In this document: piece after piece, positions 48,846-62,600 of the stretch | Numbering within the stretch: the stretch's first letter is position 1 | Layout of the letters: the number at the start of each line of letters is the position of its first letter | Source: Mugil cephalus | Taxonomy: Eukaryota > Chordata > Actinopteri > Mugiliformes > Mugilidae | DNA length: 64,000 nucleotides | Assembly (NCBI RefSeq): GCF_022458985.1 | Contig: NC_061777.1 | Span: 8,410,668-8,474,667 of the forward strand | Direction of reading: 5' to 3' | The notes under the pieces: model-generated | Database searches by the model: none | Told to the model about the DNA's origin: nothing | Seen by the model: only the letters and a program-made list of their open reading frames with translations | Translations under genes and position numbers: made by a program

Positions 48846-51800
48846 TATCATCTCTCTCACTGCTGGCAGCCAGTCCAGGGGGTTAGTGTAACGCTCTATT
48901 ATTCATCATTGTTACCAGTGTCATGTATCAACATACCTAACCTGCACGGTCTGGTAGATTGATGTAGCACTACGCTCTTACAGTTCAATTGGCAGAGGGT
49001 TAATAATATTTTTTAAACATACAGAAGTGCGTGTTGTTCTCTCGTCCATGGAAATATGAGAGATCAAATCTGTATATTTATATATCAAAACATTTCTATT
49101 CCGACAAGAAATCTCTTGCAAAGATTTCTTAATACCTCTTTCATCTGTATTTATTGCGCCCCCTGGTACTGTGGTGGCTGCCAGGTTCCGCTCACTGCCT
49201 TTTTTTCTGTGATACGCTGTAACGGGCATTTTGTGAAGGCACACCTGCGTTTCAGTTGTCGGCATGTCCGCGGTTTTCAACTTGCATTTCAGATGTTTTT
49301 ATCGAATTTGTTTTGCGTCATGAACTTCACCGCACCGCAGAAGAAAACTGGCAGGAAAAGAGCGGGAAAAATGCAAAGAACGTTACTGGACGACCGCTGC
49401 AGAAGAACAATTTCAATACATGGACGCTAAGTGGAGGGGAAAATGTCCTTCACGCTACACTGTCCATCATGTCTTGTGGTGATCTTGCCTGCTTTATGAT
49501 AGCCTATGGCTGTGTGAAAGGAGAAAAAGAAAAGAAAAGAAAAAAAAAAGATGTTCCCATATATACAGATTTTATTTTTCACATACAGGTAACTATGAGA
49601 TGTCAATGGAAACATGAACCTATGAGTCATTATTTTACACAGATACAGGAGTGGTGCTTTCTGTTAAAGTCTGGAACCGTGTGGGTGATGAGCCCATTGG
49701 ATTATACACTGATATAAGCTAGAAGACAAATAATTACTCTGGTGTAATTTAATGAACAAATACTACTATGTTACTTTTTAAAATGTTTTTATTTTGTCTT
49801 CCTTAACCAGTAGAGTTTATTTTTCTGTACTTTTAGTTTGTTATTACGAGACGCTTTTCACCGTCAGGCCAGTTTCCTTTTGTTTGCTATGTGTCGTACG
49901 TCGCCCTCGAGTTGATTACTTTTTAGTGAACTTGTGTGGGTAATGATTAAGTGATGATCAGTTTTTAATTTGCCTTGATAAAGCTTCCAGTGATTTGCCC
50001 CCACCGTGTCACATATCACACACTGCCTTAATCTGACCTGTTTGCTAAAGGATGTCTTGTGGCAGCGCAGTCCACAACTGATAAGAAATGCACGAACATA
50101 TAGATTCCACTGGCACGGAGTGTAATGTGCAAAGGATATTTGTTTTATCAATTTGCGTTAAGGAGTTGGGCCGACTGCTTTTTATGCAAATGCAAGTCTT
50201 CTGCGTTTTCTCCATTTTCTTCATTTTCAAGAGAATTATATTTGATTTTCTCTGTTTTTTAGGGAGATTTTATGTTACACTAAATTTTATTTCTTTTGTT
50301 TTTTTGTTTTTTTGCCTTCTTTTCTTTAAATATGGCCTTTTTTTTATTGCAACTTTGTCCCGAAACCACCTTCAAAGTTTTACGGTTGGAAAAAAGGGAC
50401 CAAGGTGATTATTTACAATTTACAGAAATCCTACCATTTGGCTTTTGTTTACTAAAACATTTGGGAAAACTACCTTGACAGCACTTGATCTTGTCCATTG
50501 TGATTGAGATCACTCGGGTTCAGTGTGTGTGTGTGTTTGTGTGAGTGTTGAAGTTTGCCCGTCAGGTCGAGGCTTCCCAAAAGTATCTATATGCAAGGCT
50601 TATTGATTGACACACTACTCCAGTAAACAGGCCATTTTTATTTTCTCCTCAGGCCCGGCTCGCCCGTGTGGCAGCCTGTGGTCTACTGGTTCTCAGTGCC
50701 TCCAGCCGACAAGCTTTAAGTAAAACTACTGTGACATTAATTAATGACGTATACGAGCTACGATAAATATCTTTACAGATGAACTGGTAATGGGGGAGGG
50801 AGTCGGTCCTCTTTGACTACTGAGAAAAGTATACCTTCTCCTTTCTTTGTCTTTCTAGAGCTGATCTCGAATTTATTCGTGGGAAAAATAAAGAAGCCTT
50901 TTTTAGCCAGTCAAGTTGAATAAGAGTGAGCCACCGACATAGCTGTGCATGAGATCAGCAATTGCTTCAGGGCAGTTGTAAAGGGTGGATGTAGTTTTGA
51001 GTATTTAAACCTGGCTGCGGATTGTTTTCCTTTGAGGCGTGCTTTGTTGTGCGACCAGGGCTTTGAAGATGCGTCACATGGTATATGTTACATGATTTAT
51101 GTTGATTTGAATCAACAAAATGGCACCTTTTTACTTTTTTCTTTTTTTAATGCAAACAACTGTACATAATTGTAATTTTACTTGTGTGCTCTTTACAGTA
51201 CAAAATCTTTTGTTGCTTTACATTAGATGGCATTATATTCCCTGTACTATAAGGCTGACTAGCCAGTTTTCGTGACGGAAATTAAGGCACTGTTTGTGTT
51301 GATAACAGCAGATATGCAGTAGAATTCTATTAAAAATATAAAACTAGTCGTGCTCTAAAACACGTGGCAGTAGCGTTTCTGAAATGTAAGCTGAACTCGA
51401 ATTTTGTTTTTGGTGTTGCTTAATTTGCATTGCTACCTTATCGTGGCAGCATCGCTTTGCCAGATAAAGTATCAACAGAGCCAGAGTACTCAGTGTGTAC
51501 TCACCTGCTGGCATGCGGTTTTCCCTTTCAGTGTGTGACCGTTTTTCCATCCTCCGCCCACGCTTTTAGTCAGATCCTCTGTTTTCTCCCATCTGTGCAA
51601 CAGTCTAAACAATTGCCACATATTCATTTCTGGCCTGGCCCTTGATGGTTTTGTGAAATTGATGCATGCTGTATAAAACTAAAACCCTATGCTTATGTTA
51701 CGCTATGGCTTTAAAACACTAACACTGACACTAATGTTGCGCATGACAACACGACTGAAGTATTGTGCATTTGAAATCTCGTCTTCATCTCTGAAAATGC

Positions 51801-51935
51801 TTTAAAGTTTGTGATATTTTGCAGATTATTTTATTATTAATTGAATGAAAATGGAAAAAAAAAATGTAAACACTAATAACAGAAACTGATATGTTACTTG
51901 TTTAAAGGCAATAAAGTTATTTGTCTGGCAACCTG
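48846..51935 (+). other. lifr: 3' UTR of the cytokine receptor
   Basis: About 3.1 kb of T-rich sequence without a supported coding frame follows the stop codon. AATAAA motifs at 50887-50892 and 51910-51915 offer a proximal and a distal end. Several ATTTA-type AU-rich elements are present, as is usual for cytokine-receptor messages. The open frames in it, such as 49256-49717, look like chance. Confidence 0.55.
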
Positions 51936-52668
51936 TATGTTATCAGAGTGGTTTACTTCTCCATTGCCTTTTGGCCTGAAGGTTTTTGAAACTCTGCTGT
52001 GGAGCTTCCCCAGTTCATCCACTGATTATTTGGAGAAGCTGCATGCCATTCTGCTTAAAACACATTAAGTTATTGTGCAATATTGCACAAAATGAATTCA
52101 TTCTCACGACACTTTTCCGGTTTTCATCACAGAAATATCAGCATCCTCTTTTGTACTCTTCTTTTTATCACTAAGTAGTTGGTTGCAGCTGTATTATTAT
52201 TTCTATTAACATCCAGTGCAATTCATTTAAGTATCTCAGTGGCGCTCCAGTTCTTTTAAGGGGAATTGCTTGTTTATGCTCAGGAATAAATTGTACTTCT
52301 GCAGTTTTTCCTTCCTCAAGCCCACAAATGCATTTCTTGCTGTCCTCGCATTCAGACATGCGACGTGGCAGTCAACAGAAAGATCCATTTTTACATTTAA
52401 ATGTGTTGTTTGACCAGATGCATTGCTTACATCTTACATGCTGTGACTACTTTTAAAAGTGGAATCTGTAGTTCTGTAGTTTTAAACACTTTAATTACAA
52501 ATAAAATGGTTATACTGGAAAAATAAGCATTAGAAAATAAATATACACTATTTTATTATTTTAACCTCGTCATTTGTCTGAAACTGTTACTCTCCATTTG
52601 TACATTTCAAATCAAGCCCCAGCAATGTAAGTTTGTGCATTACACAAATAGGATTATTAACACACTCT

Positions 52669-53082
52669 TACACTGAACTGCCAAAACATTAAAACTAGAA
52701 ATGAATAGCATTGACCATTTTGTGCGGCACATGTTCTTCTGGGAAATCTTAGTGATGATATTCGTGTGGATGTTACTTGGCTAAATACCACCCACCTAAA
52801 GCAGACCAGGCACCCCCACCCTATAGCAATGACACTCAGCAGGATGCACCCTGACACAACAGCGCAAGGTGTTGACCTGGGCTTCAAATTTCCTGAATGC
52901 CAAATTGATCAAGTGTCTGTGGGATGCACTGGAACAAGTCTGATATACAGACTTTCCTTCAACCCACAGGACCCAAAGACCCCCGCTAACAACATCCTGT
53001 TGCCGGACACCACAGACCTCCCTCAGAAGAACCATGTCCATTCTCTGATGAGTCACGACTATGTTATGCCTGATCGGTGTAT
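52669..53082 (+). mobile_element. Tc1-like deletion derivative, copy C
   Basis: Both ends survive: the left reads TACACTGAACTGCCAAAACA and the right, on the opposite strand, CATACACCGATCAGGCATAA, clearly inverted-repeat relatives. The interior retains a piece of the transposase C-terminal half (roughly KVLTWASN and CLWDAL) after a large deletion, leaving about 414 bp. It belongs to the same family as the copies at 14.3 kb and 18.9 kb. Confidence 0.7.
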
Positions 53083-53286
53083 GTCGCCATTGTAAACATG
53101 GCGCGCACTCTGCTGGACAAATTATGTAATGATGCCTTTTCTGAATTACCCCCAAACATCTCTTACCCTGCAGTATGTCCAGTAAATTTTCATCTCGGGT
53201 GTCATTTACTCAATTACTCTAAATATAGATATAGCTACATAAGGCCAGCCACATTTAATCAATAATAACCGGATGTATGTGTCCTT

Positions 53287-53331
53287 TATTATTATTATTA
53301 TTAGTAGTAGTACTAGTAGTAGTAGTAGTAT
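53287..53331. repeat. (TTA)n-(GTA)n compound microsatellite
   Basis: TTATTATTA passes into AGTAGTAGT, upstream of the dynein gene. Confidence 0.85.
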
Positions 53332-53505
53332 CGTCATCAATTAATTCAATTCCCAACCACAGTGCCAATTTGTTATGTATGGTAATGATCACACTTTACT
53401 GTTTAGTTAAAAGGGTATCGTTGTTTTCAGATGCAGGTACACGCAGGTATCAGCTGCCTTCCAGTCAACACTTCCGCATCATGTGACCCAGCGAACTGTT
53501 TAACG

Positions 53506-53519
53506 GTTACCGAGGCAAC
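53506..53519. promoter_or_regulatory. RFX X-box of the dynein promoter
   Basis: GTTACC-GA-GGCAAC is a near-palindromic, near-perfect match to the RFX-family X-box consensus (GTNRCC, short spacer, RGYAAC). It lies 154 bp upstream of the dynein start codon. RFX factors drive axonemal and other cilia genes through such sites in animals, so its position in front of a ciliary motor gene is highly consistent with real function. Confidence 0.8.
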
Positions 53520-53672
53520 GCTTAACAGTTGTTCCCTCCGACAACCATTTTTTTTTCTCAGTTAGTTTTAGTTTCCAGTGAAGGCATGTCAGCGAGAAAG
53601 AAGTGATGCCTTTTGGGGAAAACATACTTAATCAAATGTTTTTTAGCAATAATTGAAAAAAAAGGGGAAAGA

Positions 53673-56600
53673 ATGGTCCACGACGACTTACGAGTGGAGT
53701 GGATACGACAGGTTGTATCTGCCGGCCTCAATTTAGCCAACTGCTCCGATCCCGACTGTTTCGATCAACTTCTCAGTCGGGAAGATGGAGAAGAGGAAGA
53801 CAAAATCGTTCTTTATTTGGACAGCATCGTGGAAGAGTTACCATCAACTCTTCTGTTTTACAGAACTATTAGAGAGGAAGAAATTGAAGTTGAAGTTCCT
53901 ATCGGTAAGCGTTGGCTATGTCCATGTGTATCCCCCATGTGGCCTTAAATATAATACAAGTGAGCAACGCTTCAATTTAATTATCTATTTCCCCTAGTTT
54001 TAACAAGGCAGATGCTTGTTTAAAAGTACTTCTCTCTCAATTCTAACATCTACATGTTATTTCGCAATAAAAAGGGGAATAAACTGGACTTAAACTGGAA
54101 ATTCTAGCTTCTCTAACTTTGTTTATTGAATGCACAATGAACTGGAAGATTGAGAACCTACTCAGACAATAAAGAATATAATGAAATCGGGAGATGGTCA
54201 AACACTCAGGTGCTGCATGTTGAATTGTGTTGTCATGTAAAGCATCTAACTGTAATGTTTATAATCTCAGAGGAGACACAAGATGAAGACTTCACAGAAC
54301 CTGACAACATGCCCTTTAGGGTAAGTGGAGTAGGTGTCATCTCTGATTCAGAGGAGACACTGATCATACAGTCCCTGACAAAAGTCTTGTTCCTCAGCTA
54401 AGTTGTAGGAACAGCAAGTAACTCTGTAAATTTATCAGTTGTAATCAGAAATGGATATGAAAGGTAAAGGCCTCTAGATCATGAGTGTAAAACCCATTTT
54501 AGTTACACATACAGCCCAATTTGATCTCAAGTGGGCCAGACCAGTAAAATAATAATCGATGAGTAACAACAACACTGGATTTTTTCCATGTGTTTAAGTG
54601 CAAAAAGAACAAGTAAATTCTTTTAATATTTTAATATATAAAAATAACTGCAATTTAGGCACATTGCTGTCTGCTGTTTAGTCCTGAGTCTCAGTGTTGT
54701 GTTCTGTCCACTCTTTGACGCATGTGCTCTAGATTATGCTTATTTTAACAAAATAAAGTCTTATCATTCATTGATTTTTATCATTTAAATAGGACTGAAA
54801 AGTCGGATTTTATTAGACAAAAGTCTTATAGTCGCATTCACAAATAATGCACAGTAGAAATTGTACTTTATTTTGAATACACAAACATGCTACAATAACA
54901 TCAGAACATAAAGTCACGGTGACTTGGGAAAAATAATTAATAACGTGCATGACTTCCATGAGCTTGGTGGATTGCATCCATACGTCTCGGCAATGATTCA
55001 AATAACTTACTGATGAAGTCATGAAATGGCAAAGAAAGCAGTCTTGCAGCACTCCCAGAGTTCATCAAGATCCTTTGGTCTCATCTTCAAAGCCTCCTCC
55101 TTCATCTTACCCCAGATGTGCTCAATAATGTTCAAATCTGGTGACTGGGCAGGCCAATCCTGAAGCTCCTTGAAACTGCACCAGTTTCTTCACATCTTTT
55201 TTCTATCATTTCCACTTGAAGCTCTTGAAGATCAGCACTTTGGTTGACGTTGAATCTTTGACATGTTGTCAGAGGTCAGGTTGCACTTCACATGAAGGTC
55301 TGGTTTGCCATGGTTCTTTTAATAGACACGTGGGAATGTGTTACTTATAGTATTTGTCACAGGTGAAGCTCTTATCTGTGACTGGTTGAATCATTTAAAG
55401 ACATGACAAGACTTTTGTCCATGCAAAAACAGATGTTATGGGTTTTACCAAGCTGTGAAAGTCAGGACACTTTTTGATGGTTTCTTTTTGCGCCCAGTTA
55501 TTATAACCCAGTTATGTGAACTCCTTTGACATTAAATTGAACCATTTATTATAACAATTGAATGATTAGAAATAAAGTTATATGCCATTTTAAGGTACTA
55601 TGTCCTTACCTGAGCGACTTTTGTCAGGGACTGTACTTCAGTGTTACTTAAATCGAGTTTGGGATTGTTTCAACAACGTTTAATTGATTAATTCATGAAT
55701 GGATTTGTGCTGTGATGTCTTCAGAGGACTGAGGTCAAAGTGGTCTATCACACCGAGCTGCATGTAGCAGTAAACCATCACCCAGAGAGATTTTTGAAGT
55801 CTCTTGTCTTCTACTTTCTCAGGAGAACAAAAGGTGAGATGGCACTTCAGCATCACTGCGACTGAACACAATCGAACCTACTACTGCCCTTATTATTTGT
55901 GTTTTATACAGATAGGATTGTTGTACCTGCGGATATGAATGAAGCATACAAACTGTTACCCAAGCTGTTTGATAGTGGAATGCACAGCGGAGACCCCCTT
56001 CAGGTGCTGCGGGACAAACTCGTCCATGTAAGTAAATAAAAAGAAAAAAGCAATCCAAAAAACAAAAGTAATCCCAGTTAGTAAGCCATAAACTAACTAC
56101 TGTAGAAATGCAGAAAATACAATACTTGAGAGCTCAAGATGCATGCTTTCACTTTCATGCTGTCTTGCTAGGTCTATATACCCTTGTTTACGGCCCAGAG
56201 GACAAAAACTGAAGCGGGTAACCAAAATCAAGAAGAGTCTCCTCAAAAGGAGATCAGTGGTGAGGATGAAGATGTAAATCAAGTGGAGCAAAGTCAGCCA
56301 TTCATGCTTCGTGATGACTTGCTCAACAGGACACACAAGTTTTTGGGAGTGGTCAACTCAACTCTCCTCAAGCTTCAGATTGCAGGTTTGTTTTCTTAGA
56401 TTATTTTTAATGTATCTGTATGTGAGTATTAATAAAGCAAGAATATTTTCTATTGACCTCTGCTGAGTAATTGGCAACTCTTTGGCATTCCTGAATTTCC
56501 CCCTCACTTTCTGTGTGTTTTGATCCATTCTGGATCTGTTGGCTAGTTGATATTATTTCATAATGGGAATTACAATCCAAAAATAAAGCTCTTTTGTCAC

Positions 56601-59600
56601 AGATAACATTTCACTGCACATCCCTGAGCTCGACCTGGAGCCGGAGGTGGACATATTGCTTTCTAATCCAGAGATGGTAGAGAAGTTGGAGCAGTGTGTC
56701 ATGAACTGGCAAATTCAGATAACTACTGTTATTGAGGAGCAGCAAAACAAAAACCCAACGGTTTGTGACTTTTTCCGTGTTCCATGGTTGAACCGAGGCT
56801 GACTTAAAATGCTTCAGCTGAAGGACTTGGAGTCACACCCACCATTCATTCATTCACATGTATAATTACTGCGGAAATGTCTTGAATCAGACCGATAAAT
56901 TGAATTTGTCTGCTCAAAATGGAAAGGAGCATTCACTTTCCATTATTTTCCACCAGGCACCCAGCCCTTTGGCCGAAATAGCACTTTGGCAGGAGCGTGC
57001 ATCTGTGCTGAGTGCTCTCAGCGAGAAGCTCAAGCAGCCTGTGATAGACAAGATCTTGAAGGTGATGACAAAAGCTGATCCAGGCATTGTTCAGACTCTG
57101 GAAGGAACAGTCTCTGAACTTACCAAATACCGTTTGGAGTCAGATGATAACCTGCGCTTTCTCAAGATACTGGAACGACACTTCATGGTCAGTCATTTTT
57201 AGAAGTGCATTATTGTGGAATACTCTTTGGACTGATTGGCTCTGTCTTGCTAATAATGAATAAGATGACTGCCCAGAGATGGTAGTTGCTGTACATATGT
57301 CACATTTGGATGTGTTTTTTGTTTTAAATAGTGATACATAAAAGTTGTTGTTTTTTTCTGTTGTAGAATCTGGCCACTGGATCAAGCTTTGGTATGATCC
57401 TAGAGAACATTCCCCCACTGATGGAGAGCCTGGAAATTGTATGGCTGACCTCTTGCCATTACAACACAAATGAGCTCATGGTCCCTCTAATGGAGCGTAT
57501 TGCCTGGCAGCTCTGTGACCGTGTGGCTGGAGGAATCCATGTCTGCAGACTTTTCAAGTATGTGTGGATACACACAGGATGTCCAGTTTTAGTATGAATA
57601 TGAAAATGTAACAAAATATGTTCACATCTTTGATTGTTTCAATATACCTTAATAATGTGTTGACAGAGATAAGAGGGACGTGGACAAATCCATGGTGCAT
57701 GAAGCCAAGCAGGTTCTGGATCAGTGGAAGTCATCCTATTTTGAGGTGCGCTCTGAAATCGAAGAAATGGGCAGGGGACCCCGCTGGGAGTTTGACCGCA
57801 AGAAACTGTTTGAGAGGACTGATTACATGGCTTCAGTTTGCCAGGACCTGTACTCTGTTTTGGAGGTCAGTGTATAAACACATACACTAACAATCAAAAG
57901 TTTGGACACACCTTCTCATTGAATTGAATGATAAGATCTGTAGTGTACTTCATAAATACTGCCTCACTCAATAACTGAACATGCAAATTTATAAAGCTCA
58001 GTTTTTCTTGAAACAATTCACTCGGATTTGTGTTGCACAGACTTTGGAGGAGTTCTATAACATCTTCGGCCCAGAGCTAAAAGGTGTGACTGGTGACCCA
58101 AAATGCATTGATGAAGTGCTGTGCAGGGTGGATGCTCTGGTCGTGCCAATTGAGAAATTTGGATTTGATCTTTTCGACATCCTTAAGATGAGCAGCTGGA
58201 AAGCGATCATGCAAGAGTTCAACACTATGGTTCAGGTGGGTTTAGGAGATTAACGATGCATTTTAAATGTTCTGGACCAACATATCATTGCATTGTCATA
58301 TCATTTACGACTATAAATGTGAAATATATACATTTGCAACAATATAATTGCATTATTTTATTTTTGCCATGTCCCTTTTCATTCATTACTTGGCTGCTCA
58401 GGCTATTGAGGAAGAGGCCATCACCTTAATTGATCAGTGTTTTAAGACGCTGCGTTCCTCATCTGCTGCCTTAGAGATGGTGCTGAAATTCAAACCCATC
58501 CGCTCCAGAAAGGCTATCAACAACCATCTGAAGATGAAGTTTAATGACATTGTGACCCAGTATTGCAAAGAGGTACAGTGAGTGCCAATTTGATATTTTA
58601 CTGTTCAGTTCAGTTACTGTAACTACAACTAACTAAATCTTAGAATCACATTTCATAGTCTTTAATGTCACTACTGAGATACAAATAGTCCATTTTCATT
58701 TCATGTAGCTGCTGTACAAGTGTATTATTATTGCTTTGAATAGACTGACATGGTGTAGCACAAGCACAAGCAAGGCTTTTTATCATTGTTGTAGGTGGAC
58801 AGCATAAATGAAATCTTTGAGGCAGAGAAAGACAAACCACCCTTATATAAGAGTGACCCACCTGTGGCTGGAGCCATCAGATGGGTTCGATATCTTTTCC
58901 ATCGCATCAAACAAACCATCCTTCCCTTCTTGAAAGTGCCAGAGATGCTGGAGAACGAACAGTTCAAAGCGGTGAGTTATTTCACTGTCACACAACTCTA
59001 TGCTGAAGGTTAGTGTGAATTTGTTTAGCTGTTTCAACTCCAACGTGCTATGAAAAGCCCTTCTGTGACTTTTGTTGTACTCTGTTTAGGCCAAAAACAA
59101 GTATGTGGAAATGGCAGGCAAGTTCAAGGACTATGAAGTGAAGAAATATCAGTGCTGGATGGAAGAGACGGAAAACAGCTTGCCATTTCTAATGAAAAAG
59201 TCCCTGTTGGTCATGATCAGGGAAAACCCAATCCAGTCAGATGTGGTATGTATCTCTGTCTGTTTACTCATTTAATATTGTGCAAAAATACAATTTTACT
59301 CTGTCTAATCTCTCTAAAATATCTTGTTCTTATTTTAAGGATTCACCACCATCTGAAACAAGTCTATGGAGGGATGTGCTGTACTCTGTGAACTTTGATC
59401 CACAGATCAATGAAATAATTGATGAGACGAAGGACCTTGTGTCACTGGACTTCTCTGTGCCTGATATGGCTGAAAACATAGCTCTACGACAACGCGAATT
59501 CAGGAGGTGATGCCTTTATGAAGAGTCTATAGTAAACCTCAGAACGACAGATTGATGTAGTCTCTGACTTGGCCTGTTTCAACCTTGATTTTAGTTATAA

Positions 59601-62600
59601 AAGTGACCTGAAGAAGGTTGTCAACTCCTACCACTCTATATTGAACACCCTGAGTGAGGCACATATCGATATGATGGCTCCACAGATTGAAGCAGTCACA
59701 AAAGAGATGAGTTTTGGATGCAAAAGACTCAACTGGAATTCCTTAGGTACTGTGCTAACGGGTACTGAAATGTAATTTCATATATGCACACTTGCAATCT
59801 GATGAAATTGATATGTGTTTGGTTTTAGGGATCCCCCACTTCATCGGCCAAGCCCTTCAGGCTGTGTCTAAATTTGAGTCACTTGTCAGTCAGATTCACA
59901 ACAATGAGAAGGAAATTGAATTTAAGTTGCAATCCATGGCGACGGCCAACTTACTTAAATTTCGGGTACCGGATAAATCGAACGACCTACCAGGTAGACT
60001 TATAAGATAAGATTTATTGTTCCTAATTTTTTTTAAAATAAAACTTAGATGTGTTTTCGTTCACCTAATCGCATACTATTTTTTTTAAGGTGTGAAGGAG
60101 TTCTGTGAAAACATTGAGCAAGAACGGGCCAGGAATGTGAATGTACTGAGCAGGAAGTATGCAGACATTGGATCCCTCATCACTAAGACGGAATTTTTGA
60201 TCATGGAGACCAGTAGCAGTAAAGCCAAAAGTATGGCAAATTACTACATGTACTGGGAACGCAAGGTGCTAGACTCCCTTATAAAGATGGTGCTGAGGTA
60301 AATAGATGATTTTATTTACTGTGTGAGTAGTAATAATTACTGCACTTCTGTAGTGTATGTACATAAGTTGCAAATCCTTGTAACATCTTTGTGTTGACCT
60401 TTACACCCAGGAATCTTCAGGCCCTCAACATGGCGCTCATGGGAAACACAGCTCTTTTCCAAATTGATGCCATTCTGTCTGCCCCTAAAATAGTGTTGCA
60501 GCCCCGAAGCAATGAGATTTACGGACTGATCATGCAATTGATCAAAGACTGTGTAGAGAGCACCAAGGTGGGAAGATCACAGTTACTTCTTTACTTATTT
60601 AGCAGTGCATTTAAAAAGACAAAAAGCATTTGTGATGCCGATGAAGTGATATGACTCTGTCCTCATCTCTGTGTTAAAGAATTTTGTGCGTTGGATGCAT
60701 GGGACCTGCATTAAGTGCCCTCCACAGCATGTGGAAGGTGAGGTGGTGATGTTTAGCTTCTTCACTGAAGTGTGGCAGCATCCGCAGGTAAATGAGTGTG
60801 CGATGACAGTGTCCCAGAACACCCAGCGACTTCTCCTCAACATGGATCGTTACCTTAAACACTGGAAACGTTATCGGCCTCTTTGGGAGAGTGACAAAAC
60901 CATTGTCAATGAAAAGTTTGCTGCAAACAAACCATCCTGTGTCATGTATGATGATAAGCTGCAGTTCCTAACTGGGATCCTTCAGGAAGTTATGCTGGAG
61001 CCTCTGTTTAAGAATGAGCATGCCATCCATCTAAACCTGGAGCCTCTGGCTCACACAGTGCAAAAGATTGCGGAGGCCTGGATCACTTCACTAGGTAGCT
61101 TCCTCATCAAGCCTGCCAAAGAGGATCTCTTCACCTTGAGAGATGAGCTCACGGTACTTAATCATGCCACACAGTCGTTCTTTATAGTAAATGTTCTTTA
61201 GATCGTTATGTGTTTCATCTTTACGATTATTTTATTCACCAGCAACTCTCTAGGAAGCTGAAAGAATTCCCAGACACTTTTGAAGAACTGAGATCTATCC
61301 TTGGCACCATCTCAGATATCAGGGACATGGCTTGTAATGTGGAGCTGAGATTCACTGACATTCAGGAACGATACCGAACACTGGCCATGTACAAAGTTGA
61401 GGTAGTGTGTCTTTAATGTTGCACTGTATTTAATTCAAAATTGTGTGTATTAATGTTTTTTTTTTCTGCTCTAGGTTGCGGAGGACGAACTGCAGTTGGT
61501 GGCTAATATTGGTCGGATGTGGAATGAACAGTTTACAGAATCCATTCAAGTGGATCGGAGTCTGGCTGATGTGAAGAAATCATTTACTGAGGTAAGACAT
61601 CAAGCACAAATAATCTGCAATATACATTTACAGTTCTTATCCTCCCTATTCTCCCATCACTGCGCTCACAGATTACAAAGGAGAAGATTGAAGAGTTTAA
61701 ACAAGAGTTGTCTATCTTTGCTGAAAGCTTCAGCATGCATGGTCCTGGTGCTGTGGGCAATGATTTGGAGAAAGGTACTTGTGTCCTAGGATTGTGGCTT
61801 TACTGAAACAATAATATATTGTCAATGCTTAAATGTACTAAAGCAATCACTCTCTTGTTTGGTCTTTGCAGGACTGGCAATTATAGAAAAATATGAGGAA
61901 GACCTTGCAAAGTTAGTGGCAGAACGCCAGGAGCTAACTAATGCTGAGAAGCTGCTGGACCTACCAATCACTGTGTATCCAGATGTTATCAGCATGCAGA
62001 AGGACATGAATGGCTTGAGACTGATATATGATCTGTATAAAGATCAGAAGGTGGGATGTGGTGGCTGTTAGTTCAAAATTGAAATTGCATCATGGGATAT
62101 TATATAAGCATCTACTCAAATGTTTCCTGTGTATTATGTGTTCTTACATCTTTCAGGATGCAAAGGCTGAGTGGTCTCAAATCCTGTGGGCAGATTTGAA
62201 CATCCAGTTGCTTCAAGAAGGTGCTGAAGGTTTCCTCGGGAGGCTGAGGCAGCTGCCCAAAGATGCGCAGGTGTTGTCTGTGGCCTTCTACCTGGAAGGA
62301 CACATGAAAGAGTTTAGGGAGTCTCTGCCTCTTCTGCTGGACCTGAAGAATGAGGCCCTCAGAGACAGGTCAGCCTGAAGATTCATACCAGAACCTGGAA
62401 TAAATCTGACACCAAAATCAAAATGCAGATTATTGATAAATTCATTCTTTTTTCTGTCTATCCTTCAGACACTGGAAGGAGCTGATGGAAAGGACTGCCA
62501 CTAGCTTTGAGATGAACACAGACAGCGTCACCCTGGAGAATATGTTTGCGATGGAGTTGCACAAATATGCAGATGTCATAGGTGACATTGTCCACTCTGC

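Larger units (their letters stand above)
51936..53505. other. Intergenic DNA between receptor and dynein genes
   Basis: AT-rich. It contains a deleted Tc1-like element at 52669-53082 and a (TTA)n/(GTA)n microsatellite at about 53287-53330. No coding frame is supported. Confidence 0.5.

Noticed and set aside
49256-49717. 153-codon frame downstream of the receptor
   Set aside because: It lies in the T-rich 3' UTR, contains a lysine run from an A-rich tract, and resembles no family.
60680-61153. Possible intron donor GTAAAT at 60788 inside dnah10 exon 19
   Set aside because: The frame continues through it with sequence that fits the dynein tail, and no acceptor restoring the frame follows; a single 474-bp exon is the simpler reading.
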